Positions 46,774-59,912 of a stretch of DNA of 64,000 nt are shown piece after piece. The notes beneath the pieces were generated by a model. It did no database searches. It saw only the letters and a program-made list of their open reading frames with translations, and was not told where the DNA came from. The DNA comes from Owenia fusiformis. Lineage: Eukaryota > Annelida > Polychaeta > Sabellida > Oweniidae. The stretch spans positions 58,049,885 through 58,113,884 of the forward strand of contig CAIIXF020000001.1 in NCBI GenBank assembly GCA_903813345.2, read 5' to 3'. Made by a program: the position numbers and the translations under genes. How positions within the stretch are numbered: position 1 is the first letter of the stretch; every line of letters begins with the position of its first letter.

Positions 46774-47120
46774 AAAACATTCAACTTCCAAGGAGCAAGA
46801 CAAAAATTCTTAGCTAAGTCGGGTTGCTTTAAATTAGAATCAGACCTTAAAAGGTGGAATAAAAGTGATGGCTTCTGTAAATTATGTCCCTCCAATTCTT
46901 ATGACTCTATGTCCCATCGCCGGTTCCTTTGCCCCGTCCTCCAGGATAAAAGAAACCTATTCGTTAACAAGTTAATCTCTTCATATCATGTGACGTTGCC
47001 CTTGTAGGTGAATACTTATCAGCGAGCCTTAATGATAAGCTACAATGGATTATTGGTGATTCACTTCACCTGGGGGCAGGACCAAATAAAAAAATTGACA
47101 AATGTGTTTACGAATTTTTA
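46774..47120 (+). pseudogene. LINE (non-LTR retrotransposon) reverse-transcriptase C-terminal relic
   Basis: An open stretch from 46774 to a stop at 47005 reads ARQKFLAKSGCFKLESDLKR, then CKLCPSNSYDSMSHRRFLCP and QDKRNLFVNK. The C-x2-C ... H ... C-P ... R spacing is the zinc-knuckle-like tail seen at the end of many LINE ORF2 proteins. A shifted continuation (DKLQWIIGDS ... KIDKCVYEFLK, to about 47120) fits the final helices. The upstream polymerase domain is missing. It is a 5'-truncated, frameshifted fossil. Confidence 0.5.
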
Positions 47121-47817
47121 AAAGGAAATGTATTTTTAATGATTTTAACCTACTGTAACAACTTCTGAAAAGGGTATGGGTATTGAAATGCGATGAAGTT
47201 AAAAACCGCATATCCAATGTTATGGGAAAAGCCATGCTGTCCATTGTTTTCAGCCTAATTTTCGTCATCGAAAATTTATATTTTCAAAACTATACTTTCA
47301 ATACCATTCTAGTTATGAAGAAGTTTTAGACCCCTTCTTGAATAATATTTTCATTTAATAAATATCAAAAAGTAGATCCTCTTTTGAGTAAATAAGTTCA
47401 ACATTTTGAAAATGATGTTGACATTATAATTTTTCAATAGATATTTCTATAATCCTTGAGAATTTACTTGAAAGATAACATATTTTGTTGTGATAATGAG
47501 AAATGTCATATTTAAATTATTAAGAAAGTGCCGAAATCATATGACCGTCTAAAATCACTTGCCATACTACACCTGGTCCTTTACATTTTCATCCTTTTTG
47601 CCTATTAACTGAATACTTGCAGGCTCATGAGTAGTCTTTCTCTGGTTTTACAGCTTCATTGTTCTTATCTGAAAATGTTTTGACTGAGGGGTGTTTAAAG
47701 ATTTCTAAAATAGATTTTTCAACCATTTCATACAGAAGGTAAGTAAGTTAAATTCTCATTTAGTCCAATATTTTCGCTTATTTAGATCTATGATAAAAAG
47801 GCATTGTCCTTTTAATA

Positions 47818-48314
47818 GGATAGTTTCTAAATAGCAGAAAAATCAATGAAATCTCGTGCTGCCATCTTTTATTCAGCTTTTAACTCTGGCTAGAGCTCCA
47901 TTCACTTACATGCTAAAATCTTGGAAAAGTGGCTTAATTTCATGATTTATCAAAGTGTGTTTGTTGAATCTGTATAAAACTTGAATGATATACCACATGA
48001 TGACCCTGTTTATGAACATGTTGTGATTAAACATGCTAATGTTGATTGACATACAAATAATCCACGGTTTTAAAGAATTTTAGCATTGCATCTATGGACA
48101 TTTGGCCCAACTTTTTTTAAATTGTCATAGAAAATTATTCAAATTACATAACTGTGTAAATCACAGCTATTTTAGGAGAAAACATTCCACTGAATTCAAA
48201 TATACCATTTAAAAGAAGGTAATGTAAGTCATTAGAGGTCTAATATGCAAGTCTCTTAAAATCTCACGAAAAACGAGATTTAGCGAGATTTCAAAAGCTA
48301 TATGGAAACTATAC
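47818..48314. mobile_element. 497-bp MITE, copy 2 (TA target duplication)
   Basis: Same length, same orientation and almost the same sequence as 15388-15884, with TA on both sides. The very low divergence implies recent movement or recent gene conversion. Confidence 0.8.
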
Positions 48315-49758
48315 TATTGACTAAGTTCATGGAGAGGCTAATTAGAAAAAATCATAATCCAAAGGTCCAGATATTTTCTGATAACAATATTCAAACCACT
48401 ATATTTTGATGAATTGGAACTTCAATTTTTGATATATTTCTTTGGGATTGTAAAGAACACATTGCTGATAAACTATAAATGATTGTATGGAATTAGTTCA
48501 TATCATGGCATATTCTGTTGGTCACATTCAGAACGAGAGAGATGCAACGTTTCATTTCAGTGATTTCTAGCTAGTTATTAAAATCAATTATTAAAATTGA
48601 TAAAGATAGTCACGTTGCTGATGGTTTGTGTTGACTTATCTTTCAAAAGAATAATTTTCACTTTTACAGCAAAAGATACTCTATTTAAGAATACCTGGTA
48701 GGATACCAATCCCATTTTATCAACTTTTTGAAGATCTTATTAATAAAAAGATGGCCCATCTAAAAATATAGTGAGTATAATCAGGCGTTCGTAATTTTAA
48801 AGGCAGAATCACCCGGGCAAATTCGAGACTTCCTTTTGACTCATAATATTCTTTTGCTTTTTGCAAAATACAATTTCAAGAAAAGAGAAAGAGAATTTTT
48901 AACAGTACTTGTATGTTCATGAAAATCTGCATGAACTCACAATTTCTTTTATTACTTTTAATTTTTGTTTTGAAGGGGAGTTTTTCTTGAAACCAGCCAG
49001 AAATTAGCAATGCTTAACCCTGGCACCCAGTCACTGACGCCCTTCGCATAATCTTACTCATGTTAGTGCTTATCGTTTAAATTGCTACCTGAGGATAACT
49101 TCTTAAGTTTTGCTAGAGGTCAGCCAAAGCATGGTTTTGATATCACTGAAGAATCATCTTTTTATTTATACTTGTCAGTAATTAATAACCTAAAATTGAA
49201 GTACAGAATTCAAAGTGCAATTAATTTTAATTAAATAATTTTGAATTATTATACTATACGATAGTGATGTAGAACACGTGTGCTGACGACTTGATAGGCT
49301 TGAGTCATATATTGAGTTTGTAATTTCAAACTTAATGCATTGATTTACGCATTTTCAGAGCTTTGGAGACACATTCGTCGCTAGGCACTTGTGATGCAAC
49401 GTGTGAAGTTAATAATAAACTTGATGGCGGTCAAATGATTACTGATATGGACTGGACACTACCTTGCGCACAGAGTCTAGTTATAAACGAAGAAGAAAAG
49501 GGAGAAGACGGAGTTCTTTTGTAAGAAGCGAAGTCGAACGATTGCAAAGCTAAAGGATAACTGGACACCTGAATCAGAACTAAATTGTTCCAGATAAAGA
49601 TTCGTGAAATTGGACATATTAATACAAAGTTTGTACGTCATTGGGTCGCATATGCTAGCGATGGTCCCTATTATTAGTACTATCTATCGTATAAAATATG
49701 GAATAACGTAAGGATACTCAATTCTTCTGCAGCTTGGAAAATATCTAAGACTACAAAA

Positions 49759-52700
49759 ATGGCCTCATCAGATTTCGACCAAATTTTGAGACAGATCGGA
49801 GGAATGGGACGGTACCAGATTGCCATGTATTTTTTGATTGGTCTGGTTGGAATTCCTACTGGTATGCATAACTTGGTGTCTGTTTTTATAGCTGCTGTGC
49901 CTCAACATCACTGTGTTACTCCGTCATTGCATAACAACTTCAGTCGCACAGATATCCTGAATGCGTTTATCCCATATGAAAATATTGATGGCGAAAATCA
50001 GAGGAGTAAATGTAAGATTGCAAATTGGCCATTGTTGTTGACCGGCACGGAGGGGAACAGTTCTGATCCCGAGAGAAAATTGACAGAATATGTAAGAGAA
50101 CGAATCCATATAAATGGAAGTAGTAGAAACACAAGCGGATCTGATATTGAAGAAATATATTGTACTTCTTGGGAGTATGATAAATCAGTGTATACATCGA
50201 CAATTGTATCAGAAGTAAGTATTATGTACAGGTTAACACAAAAATGGAACCATCCAATTTTGGAATAACTTTTTTCATTATGAACGAATCGCTTTCTCTT
50301 TTTCGGCGTTGATATTGAACTCCTGTAAACCTAATGTCTGCAGGAAACATTAGGGTTCATTCTAATGTTCATCACATCTTCTTGCAACAGATAAGCTCTG
50401 ATTTAGGGAGTTTTGATTGAATAAGAGCAAGTTATATTGTGCGGTATAACACGATGACTGAGACCTTTGCTAGCTTTTGCCCCTTTACGCTTGTTATAAC
50501 ATACTGTTAAGTCTCCTTCAGTCTACCCTTTGCATTCGTTTGACTTCACTTCTTAAGAGCTTCGTCTATAGTTTAACTAGACTCTGCACGCAGGGTACCT
50601 TCAGTCAAACGAAATATGAAATACCTTGATGAAACATGATGCCTTTATGAAGTAGGTCAGTAAAGGTTAGTTCAACCATTTCAAAAATATCATCCCCATA
50701 CCCATGTCCCTAATCTAGGTATATTCATGAACTCATCGTGCAAAAAACAGTTGTAAACCATGTAAGAAAGTTATGAGTTATGAGTACCTGTCTGGAAATA
50801 TAAACACGTGATTCTAATGAGGAAGCCATAGATACGAATTTACCTTCAGCTCTGTTTGTTAAGTTTAAAGGTAACCCTCGCAGAACATGAAAATAAACAA
50901 GTAGGTAGATTAGGTAGTTACAACATTTTGGTGAAGATAATCTTATCAATGAACATATATAAATTGCACCATAACATAAATGACAATACTCAATTAATGC
51001 AACAATAAAGATTACACTATCAAGAACGTCCTCGAAGACGTTCTTTGGATGTCCTAATAGTAGAAAGGAGTGTTAAATGGTATAATTGAGTGTGAAAATA
51101 GAATTGCGTAGCCTTCTTCTATCAATTCATTCTAGAAGGGCAGAATACCAAAGATCGGTCGAAAGAATATTAGGTGCAATACTGGTGTGATTTGATCACA
51201 TTTCACCCCTCCATTCATTTCTCCGTTCATGTCATTGATACAATCACATAAGAAAATTAAACAGAAATATTAGACGAATTTTTCAAGAATTTCTTCATTT
51301 TTGGATTGTTTAATCTGTTTTTATGATTGAATTCTGACATCACAATCAAATTTCTACTACATTGAAAATAAGTTACAGAATATTGTAGGTTATTAAAGGT
51401 GAATCAATTGTCCATCCTTTGGTATATAATACATGGTTTGTGTATGTGATCCTAAATACTTCTAAGAATGATATAAAGTGTCGCATTTCTTATTGCCCAC
51501 CCTGTATCGTGTCACATCCTTTTATAGGAATTGCCGACGCTATTGAACATAAATCAAGAAAAATATGTTTATTCCATTATTGTTATGATATTCAAGAAAT
51601 CTACCTTTTATTTATTTATTTATTTATTACAGTGTCACCCGTAATTATACGGCCAGCCTCCAAAGGCTTATGAGACACAATTACAATCATATTACCATTT
51701 CGACACGGGGACCCGGGGCAATGGACCCAAATTTAAGGATATGGTGTAAGAAATGCCCCCGAAATTATGACTTTAAAAATATGGCAATGGTCGGATTTTC
51801 AACTTTCTGGTATCGTCTTTCTCAAAGACTTCTTCTCGGGCCTGATTCAGTTGGAAAATTAGTTTTTTTCTGTGTTGTATGGCATTGGTCCCATATTTGA
51901 ACATTTAGTATGGTATTGGTCTTATATTTGGACATTTGGTATATTTGGGGGCTATTTTGGTTGCTATGGGAACACATTGAAATTTGACAGATTGGTATGG
52001 GAACATATTGATATCTGAGGGTTCAGCCTAGAGCCCCCGCCATTTTGAATACAATGAACCCTCCCCCTGGCATTTCGACCATAATTAGCTTTTGATTAAC
52101 TATTTACTTATTCTCTGTTTTTTGATCGCCAAAAATTCCGGTTATCAATCAGTACGATCGTGGCATAAGCGAGCCAAAATATTTTCAAGATTTGTCTTGA
52201 ATTCTACAAAAATTGATGTAATTTCCTTCAAAATTGAGCCAAAAACTTCAAATAAACCTAGCATTCTAAAGGTATTTTCTTCCTCTATCTAATGGTTCTA
52301 TTACTATTGGTTATTGGTGCACCCATCACCCCCTGGCTACGCCTATGTATGCTGTTTAAATAAATACATCCCACGTAAGCAGACATGTGGCAAAACAAAC
52401 TAACAACGATTTCATGTTTTTCCAGTTTGACCTCGTGTGTGGAAGCAATTGGAAGAGAGCTCTGGCCTCGTCCATCTATATGACAGGATTTCTCCTTGGA
52501 GCGATAATTTTCGGGGGACTATCTGATAAGTACGTTAGTTGATATCAAATACTTGATGAACCAAGAAATTAAGTGACATTTTACCAGTTGGATGTCTATC
52601 ACGAATAGAATTCCGGCCTTTTATAGCCTTTCTGAGAGCGGCCTAGGGTAGTGGGCTTCAAATTCATGTGGTCCTTCATATCCATCCATAACTCATCCTT

Positions 52701-55700
52701 CTTTTTACTTGCTGTTCAGATTTGGGAGAAAGCCTGTCTTAATGTTCTCAATAGTGTTGACAGTATTGTGTGGAACTGGGGCAGCGTTTATACCAGAGTA
52801 TTGGAGCTTTGTTATTCTCCGAGCTTTGGTTGCCATGGGAGCGGCTGGCCAGTTCACCGTAGGATTTGTATTAGGTAGGTTTAAAACCGGTATAAAGATG
52901 GCAGTAGTGTCTTTTACGTGTAAACAGGTTGATTACACTGTCATCTTTTCATCAACTTATTTCTATCGCCCGTAGCATGAAAAATAAGGATAATATAGTA
53001 TACAGGGTGACCCAAAAACGTAACCCTGTAGTTTAAATTAAGTTTCTCAATTATAAAGGAATCTGCATGAAATTTTTGTGTAAATAGAGTATTCGATGCA
53101 TAAAACATCGTTGTACTTGGATAGCATCAACAACTTCGAGATTTAGCAATGTTTTTCGTGGACACATGCTCTGACGCCAAACAACTCAAAAAAGTAAGTC
53201 AGGAAACCTGTCTTTCTTTAAGTTTTCCTTTCTCAGTCAGTTCATCATATTTGACAAAATTGCTTTAGAAAAATGGGTGGATATGACACATTATTGATAA
53301 TCTGATATGTAAAAGCATTTCAGAAATGAATCAAATAATGACTAAGACAGAAATATCAATTTCAGAAACTTTGAAAGTGTATTTTTGAAAATTTCTGGAC
53401 GATTTCACGTGACAGAATACCTGGACGGAAAACCTGATTACTCCAGATTTCAAAATCATAGATGCAATACAAGTACACCAATGTTTTTTCAAATTGATAA
53501 ACACTATCTACACAAAAAATCACAAAGATCCATCATCATAAAATCACAAAATTAGACCGTTGTTAAATTAAAACGTTGTTTTGGGTCAACCTGTATACAA
53601 AGATTCTGCAATAAATTACGAGCCACAAACGCACTAATACATTTAATATTTACATATTTATAGTTATGGAAATAATGCCTCCAAAAGGTCGTATGATCCC
53701 TGGGATTTTCTTCCAAGGATTTTTCTCCGGCGGTTACACTTTACTATCGCTGATTGCATTCGGAGTTAGAGACCATATACACTTACAACTCTTGGTGTCG
53801 CTGCCGCCCCTGATATTACTCGTTTACTTTTGGTAAGGCTTGTATTATTCTGATACGGGTTGTATTTATACTTAGCTTCTATTACGGCTTACATGATAAG
53901 GATTATAGTCTCTGATTCCTTTACCATACAACCCTTTGAATATAACATCATCAATCTAATTAGTTTATCACACGTACTATGTTCTTTGATTTACCAATAT
54001 ATTGGATTTCTTTGTGTTCTTCAAAAGTCGCTCCTTGTGCTCTTCCATCGTTGTCAAATTTCTGTTCACAATATTGATGCAATATTAAAAACAGACGATA
54101 TTTCAGGGTAGCAGACGAGTCGGCTCGCTGGCTTCTAGCAGAGGAACGCGTGAATGAAGCTAACATAGTACTAACCAAAATGGCGAGAATAAACAAGGCG
54201 GAATACTCTGACAAATTGCTGATTGATTCACAAAATACTGACGAGGTATAAAACTGATTATAACCTAGAGGTAACTCTATGTGTTGTGAAATTTTCTTAA
54301 TATAACAAGCTAGTTAAAGAATAAAAATTTCATTTTTAAACAGGTCGAAACCGATGTCCAGGGAACTGTTATTGATTTGATAAGAACCCCTAACATGAGA
54401 AAGAAAACGCTGAACATTTGTTTCAACTGGTAAGTTGTTCACTACCCTTTTCCACAGTTTTATTTAGTTTCTTCAAAAGAGAGCTTCTTTTCATTATTTG
54501 TTGACTTGTTGATCAATCCCGGCAGCTCCACCATCTTTGCTCAATGCTATTCTTATTTTCCATAAAACTGGCCACTTCATCTTTTTTAGTTTCGCCCGCT
54601 GATTGGACTAAATCATGTTTTCATCAGCATGTCTTTCTTTTATGTCTGCATTAAAAAATCATTACATTTCCAGGTTTGTAAATAGCTTTGTGTACTACGG
54701 GTTATCGTTTGGCGTTGATGGTCTTCCTGGTAGTGTCTATATCAATTTATTCTTCTCGGGATTAGTGGAGTTCCCCGGTTATCTTTTTGCCGTTTTAACC
54801 CTCGACCGCATAGGACGCAGGAAAAGTCTCGCTACATGTCTTTGTGTAGGTGGGCTGGCTTGCCTTGCCTGCTTTCCCATTCCAAAACGTAAGCCATCTT
54901 AAAATATTATTTCATAATCCGCCAAGGCGTGACATACACAACGTTATGTTCTTGATGTTCAGTTGGGCTATTTAGTCAGTGCATCATATATATTATGTAC
55001 CAAAATGATATACCATCAATTGTGATACCACAAAATGATATGCAAATCACTTTTAAATGTCATAACTTATGATAATACAAAATAACATGCCACTAATCAT
55101 TATACTACAAAATGATATGCCATCACTTTGTTCTAGATCTTGGATTGCTCAAAACAATTTTCTCACTCATCGGAAAATGTGCTATTTCTGGTTCCTTCGC
55201 CATCATCTATTTATTTAGTGCCGAGCTCTTCCCAACGGTGGTTCGCAATGTTGGCGTTGGTGCAGGCTCTATGTGTGCCAGGATTGGAGGCCTTATCGCT
55301 CCTTTCATTGGCTATGCGGTAAGTTGATATTGGAAGAGTGAATACATTTTAGGGCGATCATTAAAAGGTAGTCGATATAACGAATTGAAAATTTCTCAGT
55401 TATAATATTGAACCCTTGGTTTACTTTAGTGAGAGACGGATCCATTCAGAATTTCAGATCATAGTAATATTGTTTTTGGATGTACATATAAGACACGTAA
55501 ATGATACTCTAAGAACAATCCGTGACCCCAGTCCCCCAATTCACATCTTCTCACCGGTGGTGAAGCAGATAAGGAAGGCGGTCCTTAGACTCGAAGCAAG
55601 ACTATTAGAGTAAATGATTTTCCTGAACGTTTAGTCTTACCCGATTGAGCCCGAGGGATATCCACCATATCGTTTGGTTGATCACGTGACACAACAAGTA

Positions 55701-56156
55701 CATTCCATGTGGAGAGGGTTTTGACGTTGGAGATGGTTGTGCGTTTACTGACCTATATGTATATTTATTTATTAAAGTATATACAAGCCTATAATTGCTT
55801 TACTTCTTGTACTTGCAGGCCATTGCATGGAAACCTATGCCCTATATCATATTCGGCGTTTTTTCTATCGCTGCCGGTCTGTTAACTCTCTTGCTACCAG
55901 AGACCCTCAACCGTGCACTTCCACAGACGTTGGAAGATGGAGAAAATTTTACACACAGCTCAGGGTGAGACTATCTTCCAATGCTTCAAAACTGCCAATA
56001 AAATTTGAATTTTATCCTTAAATACAATTAATTTGATTGATTAATTTACAACTCTCGATTATCTCATCGGAATATTTTGTTTATATTTTCAGAAAACAGT
56101 TGTATATCAACGGGGAAAATAACGCTGCTGAATTGAAACAACTCAACAGACCATGA
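49759..56156 (+). CDS. SLC22-family organic ion transporter, ten exons, complete
   Basis: Exons 49759-50214, 52426-52529, 52720-52874, 53664-53832, 54107-54245, 54344-54429, 54674-54888, 55137-55318, 55819-55964 and 56093-56156 join in phase with GT-AG introns to 1716 nt, 571 residues, the usual SLC22 size. Family features: [16 protein letters not shown] at the N-terminus; a large extracellular loop after the first membrane segment with N-glycosylation sites at N60, N100, N119 and N124; the major-facilitator motif GGLSDKFGRKP (182-192); about 12 hydrophobic segments; [21 protein letters not shown]; and [13 protein letters not shown] near the end. Arg490 ([11 protein letters not shown]) sits where cation transporters (OCTs) have Asp and anion (OAT) members Arg, which hints at anion or zwitterion substrates. 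The usual PESPRWL motif is changed to DESARWL. Confidence 0.92.
53001..53597. mobile_element. ~595-bp MITE in SLC22-like intron 3, mariner-type ends
   Basis: Inverted ends TACAGGGTGACCCAAAAACG and the complement of TATACAGGTTGACCCAAAA, within TATA on both sides. No coding frame. The ends resemble those of mariner-family transposons, suggesting movement by such a transposase. Lies between exons 3 and 4 without touching splice sites. Confidence 0.65.
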
Positions 56157-56251
56157 TACTTTTAATATATCCATGAATCCAACATATGTTTTTAGACATT
56201 AAGAGCAGTAAGAGTATGGAATACGGGATCAGTGACTTTTTATAATCCTTA

Positions 56252-56257
56252 AATAAA
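56252..56257 (+). terminator. Likely polyadenylation signal of the SLC22-like gene
   Basis: AATAAA about 96 nt after the TGA stop at 56154-56156, giving a short 3' UTR that ends before the MITE at 56346. Confidence 0.5.
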
Positions 56258-56345
56258 TTATAAAGAATATTAACTGATGGAAAGTTCTATTGTTAACTTA
56301 TGTTACCAGCCTGGACTTCAAATCCAATGAGTTTATATATCATAG

Positions 56346-56521
56346 CTTGTATTCGCGAATGCAACTAACGTCCGTCGGCTACCGGATTAAACTACTATCT
56401 CATGACTCATTTAAATTTGAATGGAATAGTGGCAGGTACTATTCATATTTAAATGAGTTGCCCATAAAATAGCAAGTTAATCTGGTAGCCGACAGGCGTT
56501 AGTTGCATTTGTGAATACAAG
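56346..56521. mobile_element. 176-bp MITE with CATAG target duplication
   Basis: Inverted ends CTTGTATTCGCGAATGCAAC and its near-complement, extending about 50 bp, flanked by CATAG at 56341-56345 and 56522-56526. No coding frame. It lies about 190 bp downstream of the SLC22-like stop codon. Confidence 0.8.
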
Positions 56522-56526
56522 CATAG

Positions 56527-58370
56527 TGTCATTCTTTTATTTGCTTTCTTTTGTATAATTCGTTTTTTCAATGGGGAATAGAGATTTTACATTTTGGTAT
56601 GCCATCTCCTGACACCTTAGTGAACTAAGTCATGTGATCATTTATATCCAATCAGAATGCATTTCTGCCACATAGTGATAGCATAGTGATCCAAAGCTAA
56701 ACCAAGGTCACACTACCCTACCTCGATCGCGCATGCGCGAATCTTTTGGCTTTCAAACATGTCGCTTTTGAGTATATCGACTGCTTAGTCAAAAGGTTAA
56801 TACGTTTGGTGCTCGGAGTGAGTCAATATTGCTATTCTCTACACTTCAGTGGTGCAATAGTGAAGTCCATGTTCCAAGTTATATGATAGTTGAAGAAATA
56901 ATGTAAATAATGTCGTTTTAAATTTTAAACTATTTGATATGTCATAGTACACGGTACACAACTGCAAAAGTTGATCAATACAGGGTACAAGGAATGTAAA
57001 TTGTTCAATAGTACAGGGAGCGAGAAAGTAAGCTGATTATACAGACATACTATGTCCCGACCTCATGTACATTTACGTTGCAAACAGTGAAAGTAATGCT
57101 AAAAAGGCCGCCTGTTGATGCTTTGAGGTGTCATCAATTGTTATTTAATCCAAATAAAGTAAACATTATTTTGTAGATTTAGACACGGGCTTTCAAGTCG
57201 TATGCATTTTAGTCATTAAATTAACAAGAACGCTAGATTATACGTGTTACTAGGGTATCAAATTGAAATAAAATAACGAAATTAAATATCAACACGTTAA
57301 TGATAAATAGTGACTATCCGCTATCAGTATTAATGACTATTTGCTACTCAGAATAATTAAAATTGCCTGAACTACATATGAAGAATCTTTCTATAGAACC
57401 CCTTGAATGGTCTAATTCACTACCGTCCTAAAAACCCGACCATTCAAAATGTTTTGTTCAAATTCACAAAAATACAGTTGACTAACATACTAGAAAACGT
57501 ATCCACCTATAACACGATGACACGCAGTTTAAACAACAGTTAACTGTTTTTTTTGTTACATATCAATGTAACATTTTCGAAGGGACACTTACATGCTCCC
57601 TGTACGTTGATAGATTTACTGAAATGTATCGTGTATTGCATTTGGTTTTGCTTCAATGCGCCCACTATTATCTATCTTTGCCTATAGTGGTTTTTTGCCA
57701 ACAATATTCTACACACTCCTTGATGAATCAATTCTATGTCTGGTAGAACACTAGAAATATATGTAAAATGTATTTTACGTTCAGAAATATGGAATTAAAC
57801 CCACGTCCTCCATTTGCAACTAAGCTGTACCCTGTTTCCCTTTTAAACGTGGTCACGTGGTAGGGTAGTGTGAAGGTGTAGGAAGAGTTTATATTATCAT
57901 ATAGAAGGGGTGCACTTTTCTAATTGGCCATGGTTGACATGCATGTTTGCAAACTTAGTACTTGCATCAAGAGCTCTGACTGGCATCCTAACAAAATGAA
58001 TTCATACTACACTGATGCCTGGGTCACATTTGCTCCGTTTGTTCAATATTGTATTCAATTTTGAACAAAATACTCAATCGGCATGACGCCGTAGTGAAAA
58101 TCGGAGCAATCTGCATTACTTGTACACAGTGTATACCTGAATAGCCCTTTTTCAGCATAGTAATTTCTCAGAAGGCTTTCCAAAATGCTCCATCATGTAA
58201 TACCTTGACCCTCTCTTCTTACATGATAGACACAGACATGTTTCTAGATGCGATGTGTACCAGAATGAAAGCTCTGGCTTCTTCCTAACTTGGAGGGAGG
58301 ATGCAAAGTACTTTCTTGATCATTAAAAATAAATGCCATTGTCACAGGAACTCTGCATTTTATGTAAATC
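56527..58370. other. Intergenic stretch, no gene seen
   Basis: About 1.8 kb. There are no exon-like frames. One GATCGCGCATGCGCGAATC palindromic word near 56725 resembles an NRF1-type site, but no associated gene is visible. Confidence 0.5.
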
Positions 58371-58677
58371 CCAAGGAGGATTGGCTCCCAGGATCGAAAC
58401 TCGATATTTTCCAACAATGAAAACGTCGAAATGTCGTTATTTTCTGAAATTAAAACCAACTATAAATTCAAAATAAACAGTTCAAAAGATTCGAACCAAT
58501 ATCTCGATCATTTCTTGTGAGTTTTGGAATTTTTCGTTTGGAAATAAGACCAAAATTCACGATTTAAATGTTGAAGTGAACAAAATGGCGGCTGTTTGAA
58601 TTCGAATTTTGTATTACGACATACCCATATATGGGACAGAATATCGGTGGTGCACTCTGGGAGCCAATCCTCCTTGG
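58371..58677. mobile_element. 307-bp MITE with perfect 20-bp ends and TAAATC target duplication
   Basis: CCAAGGAGGATTGGCTCCCA at 58371-58390 has its exact reverse complement at 58658-58677. TAAATC directly flanks both sides. No coding frame. Confidence 0.8.
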
Positions 58678-58889
58678 TAAATCCATTGAATATTTATCTG
58701 CATGCTCGAAGTTAAGTAAGTTATGAAGATCAGATTCTTTATAACACTTGATCCAAATCTATTTGATATTCAAAATCTGAGTAAACCTGTCTTTTTGAAG
58801 AACCAACTATCTATCATATTACTCAGATTGGATTAATCAATATTCTCATACTCTCTCTAGTTTGTATGAATGAAAGACCCTAAACATCA

Positions 58890-59190
58890 TGTGAAAGACT
58901 TCTCAGAAAATGTGCCCAATATATTACTCTAAATCATACATGTCATAGGAGCTTTGAAATTTTGAAATGTTGTCTGAAACAAATATTGTGATCATAAAAA
59001 GATAATGGATTGCTTTCTAAAGCAGTTTTCTCATTTTTTCTATTTTTAGGAATGAATTCAAATTTTCAAAAGCTTCTATAATTTCAAATAATATATTTGG
59101 CACACTTTCTCAAAAATGCAATAGATTCTGTCTGGTGACCTTTCTAAAAGTCCAACTTTTAACTGTTTTTGAGTCACATTTTCTGAGTCA
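58890..59190. repeat. Partial relative of the foldback element at 59913-60680
   Basis: Blocks such as TCAGAAAATGTGCCCAATAT, ATTGTCTGAAAC-like and GTGACCTTTCT match the inner part of the next foldback element in both orientations, around a centre near 59030. Confidence 0.6.
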
Positions 59191-59199
59191 CACTCCTCT

Positions 59200-59890
59200 G
59201 TGTATACTTTCTCCAGTATGTATGAATCGAAACTAGGTTAATTTCCCATGTGCCTAAACCAATAATTTATTGTTTTATCTACTTTCTGTGTATGTGTGTA
59301 TGGACTACTATTTATATTTTTCCAGTGTATATATGAAACAATAAATTTTAACTGTGTGTATTGACAAATATCATGTACTTTCTCCAGTGTGTATGAGCAA
59401 ATATTATGTACTTTCACTAGTTATTTAACCAATACTCTGTACGTTCATACACACTGGAGAATGTACATAGTATTTGTTTATACAAAATGTGTGTTCATAA
59501 ACAATGGAGTACATTATATTTGTTCATACATACTGGAGAAAGTATATACACAGGCGTGTTGGTTCATGATATACATGTCCATACCGGAGAAAGAGCGCAA
59601 TGTCTCTTCATACACATTATAGTTATTGTAGTACATTAGATTCGTTCATACTCACTGGTTTAGGTACATTTTATTCGTTCTGACACATTGATTAATTAAC
59701 AAAATATTGAAAACACGGAAGAGATTGAACAACGTTTTGGTTCATGCGCAATGGAGAAAGTACAAATCATTTGCTTATGCATGTTGGAGAATGGACTCAA
59801 AATATTTGTTCATACATGCAGGAGAAAGTACAAAATTGTGTTCATTGAAAGTGGAGAACCCAGATTATATACTTTCTCCAGTTTGTATGA
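59200..59890. repeat. Minisatellite of mixed orientation (ACTTTCTCCAGTGTGTATGA)
   Basis: The word ACTTTCTCCAGTGTGTATGA and variants appear in forward orientation at 59210-59400 and near 59870. They appear in reverse complement (TCATACACACTGGAGAA) many times from 59445 to 59830. Short open frames here come from the repeat. Confidence 0.7.
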
Positions 59891-59912
59891 ACAAATTCAC
59901 ATTTTAATTTGT

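Larger units (their letters stand above)
44817..49758. other. Intergenic region between the C8orf74-like and SLC22-like genes
   Basis: About 4.9 kb with no supported gene. It contains a copy of a dispersed repeat at about 45220-45610, a short telomere-like CCCTAACCCTAACCCT run near 45755, a repeat at 46480-46690, a LINE relic at 46774-47120 and the MITE at 47818-48314. The last few hundred bases should hold the SLC22-like promoter and 5' UTR. Confidence 0.55.
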
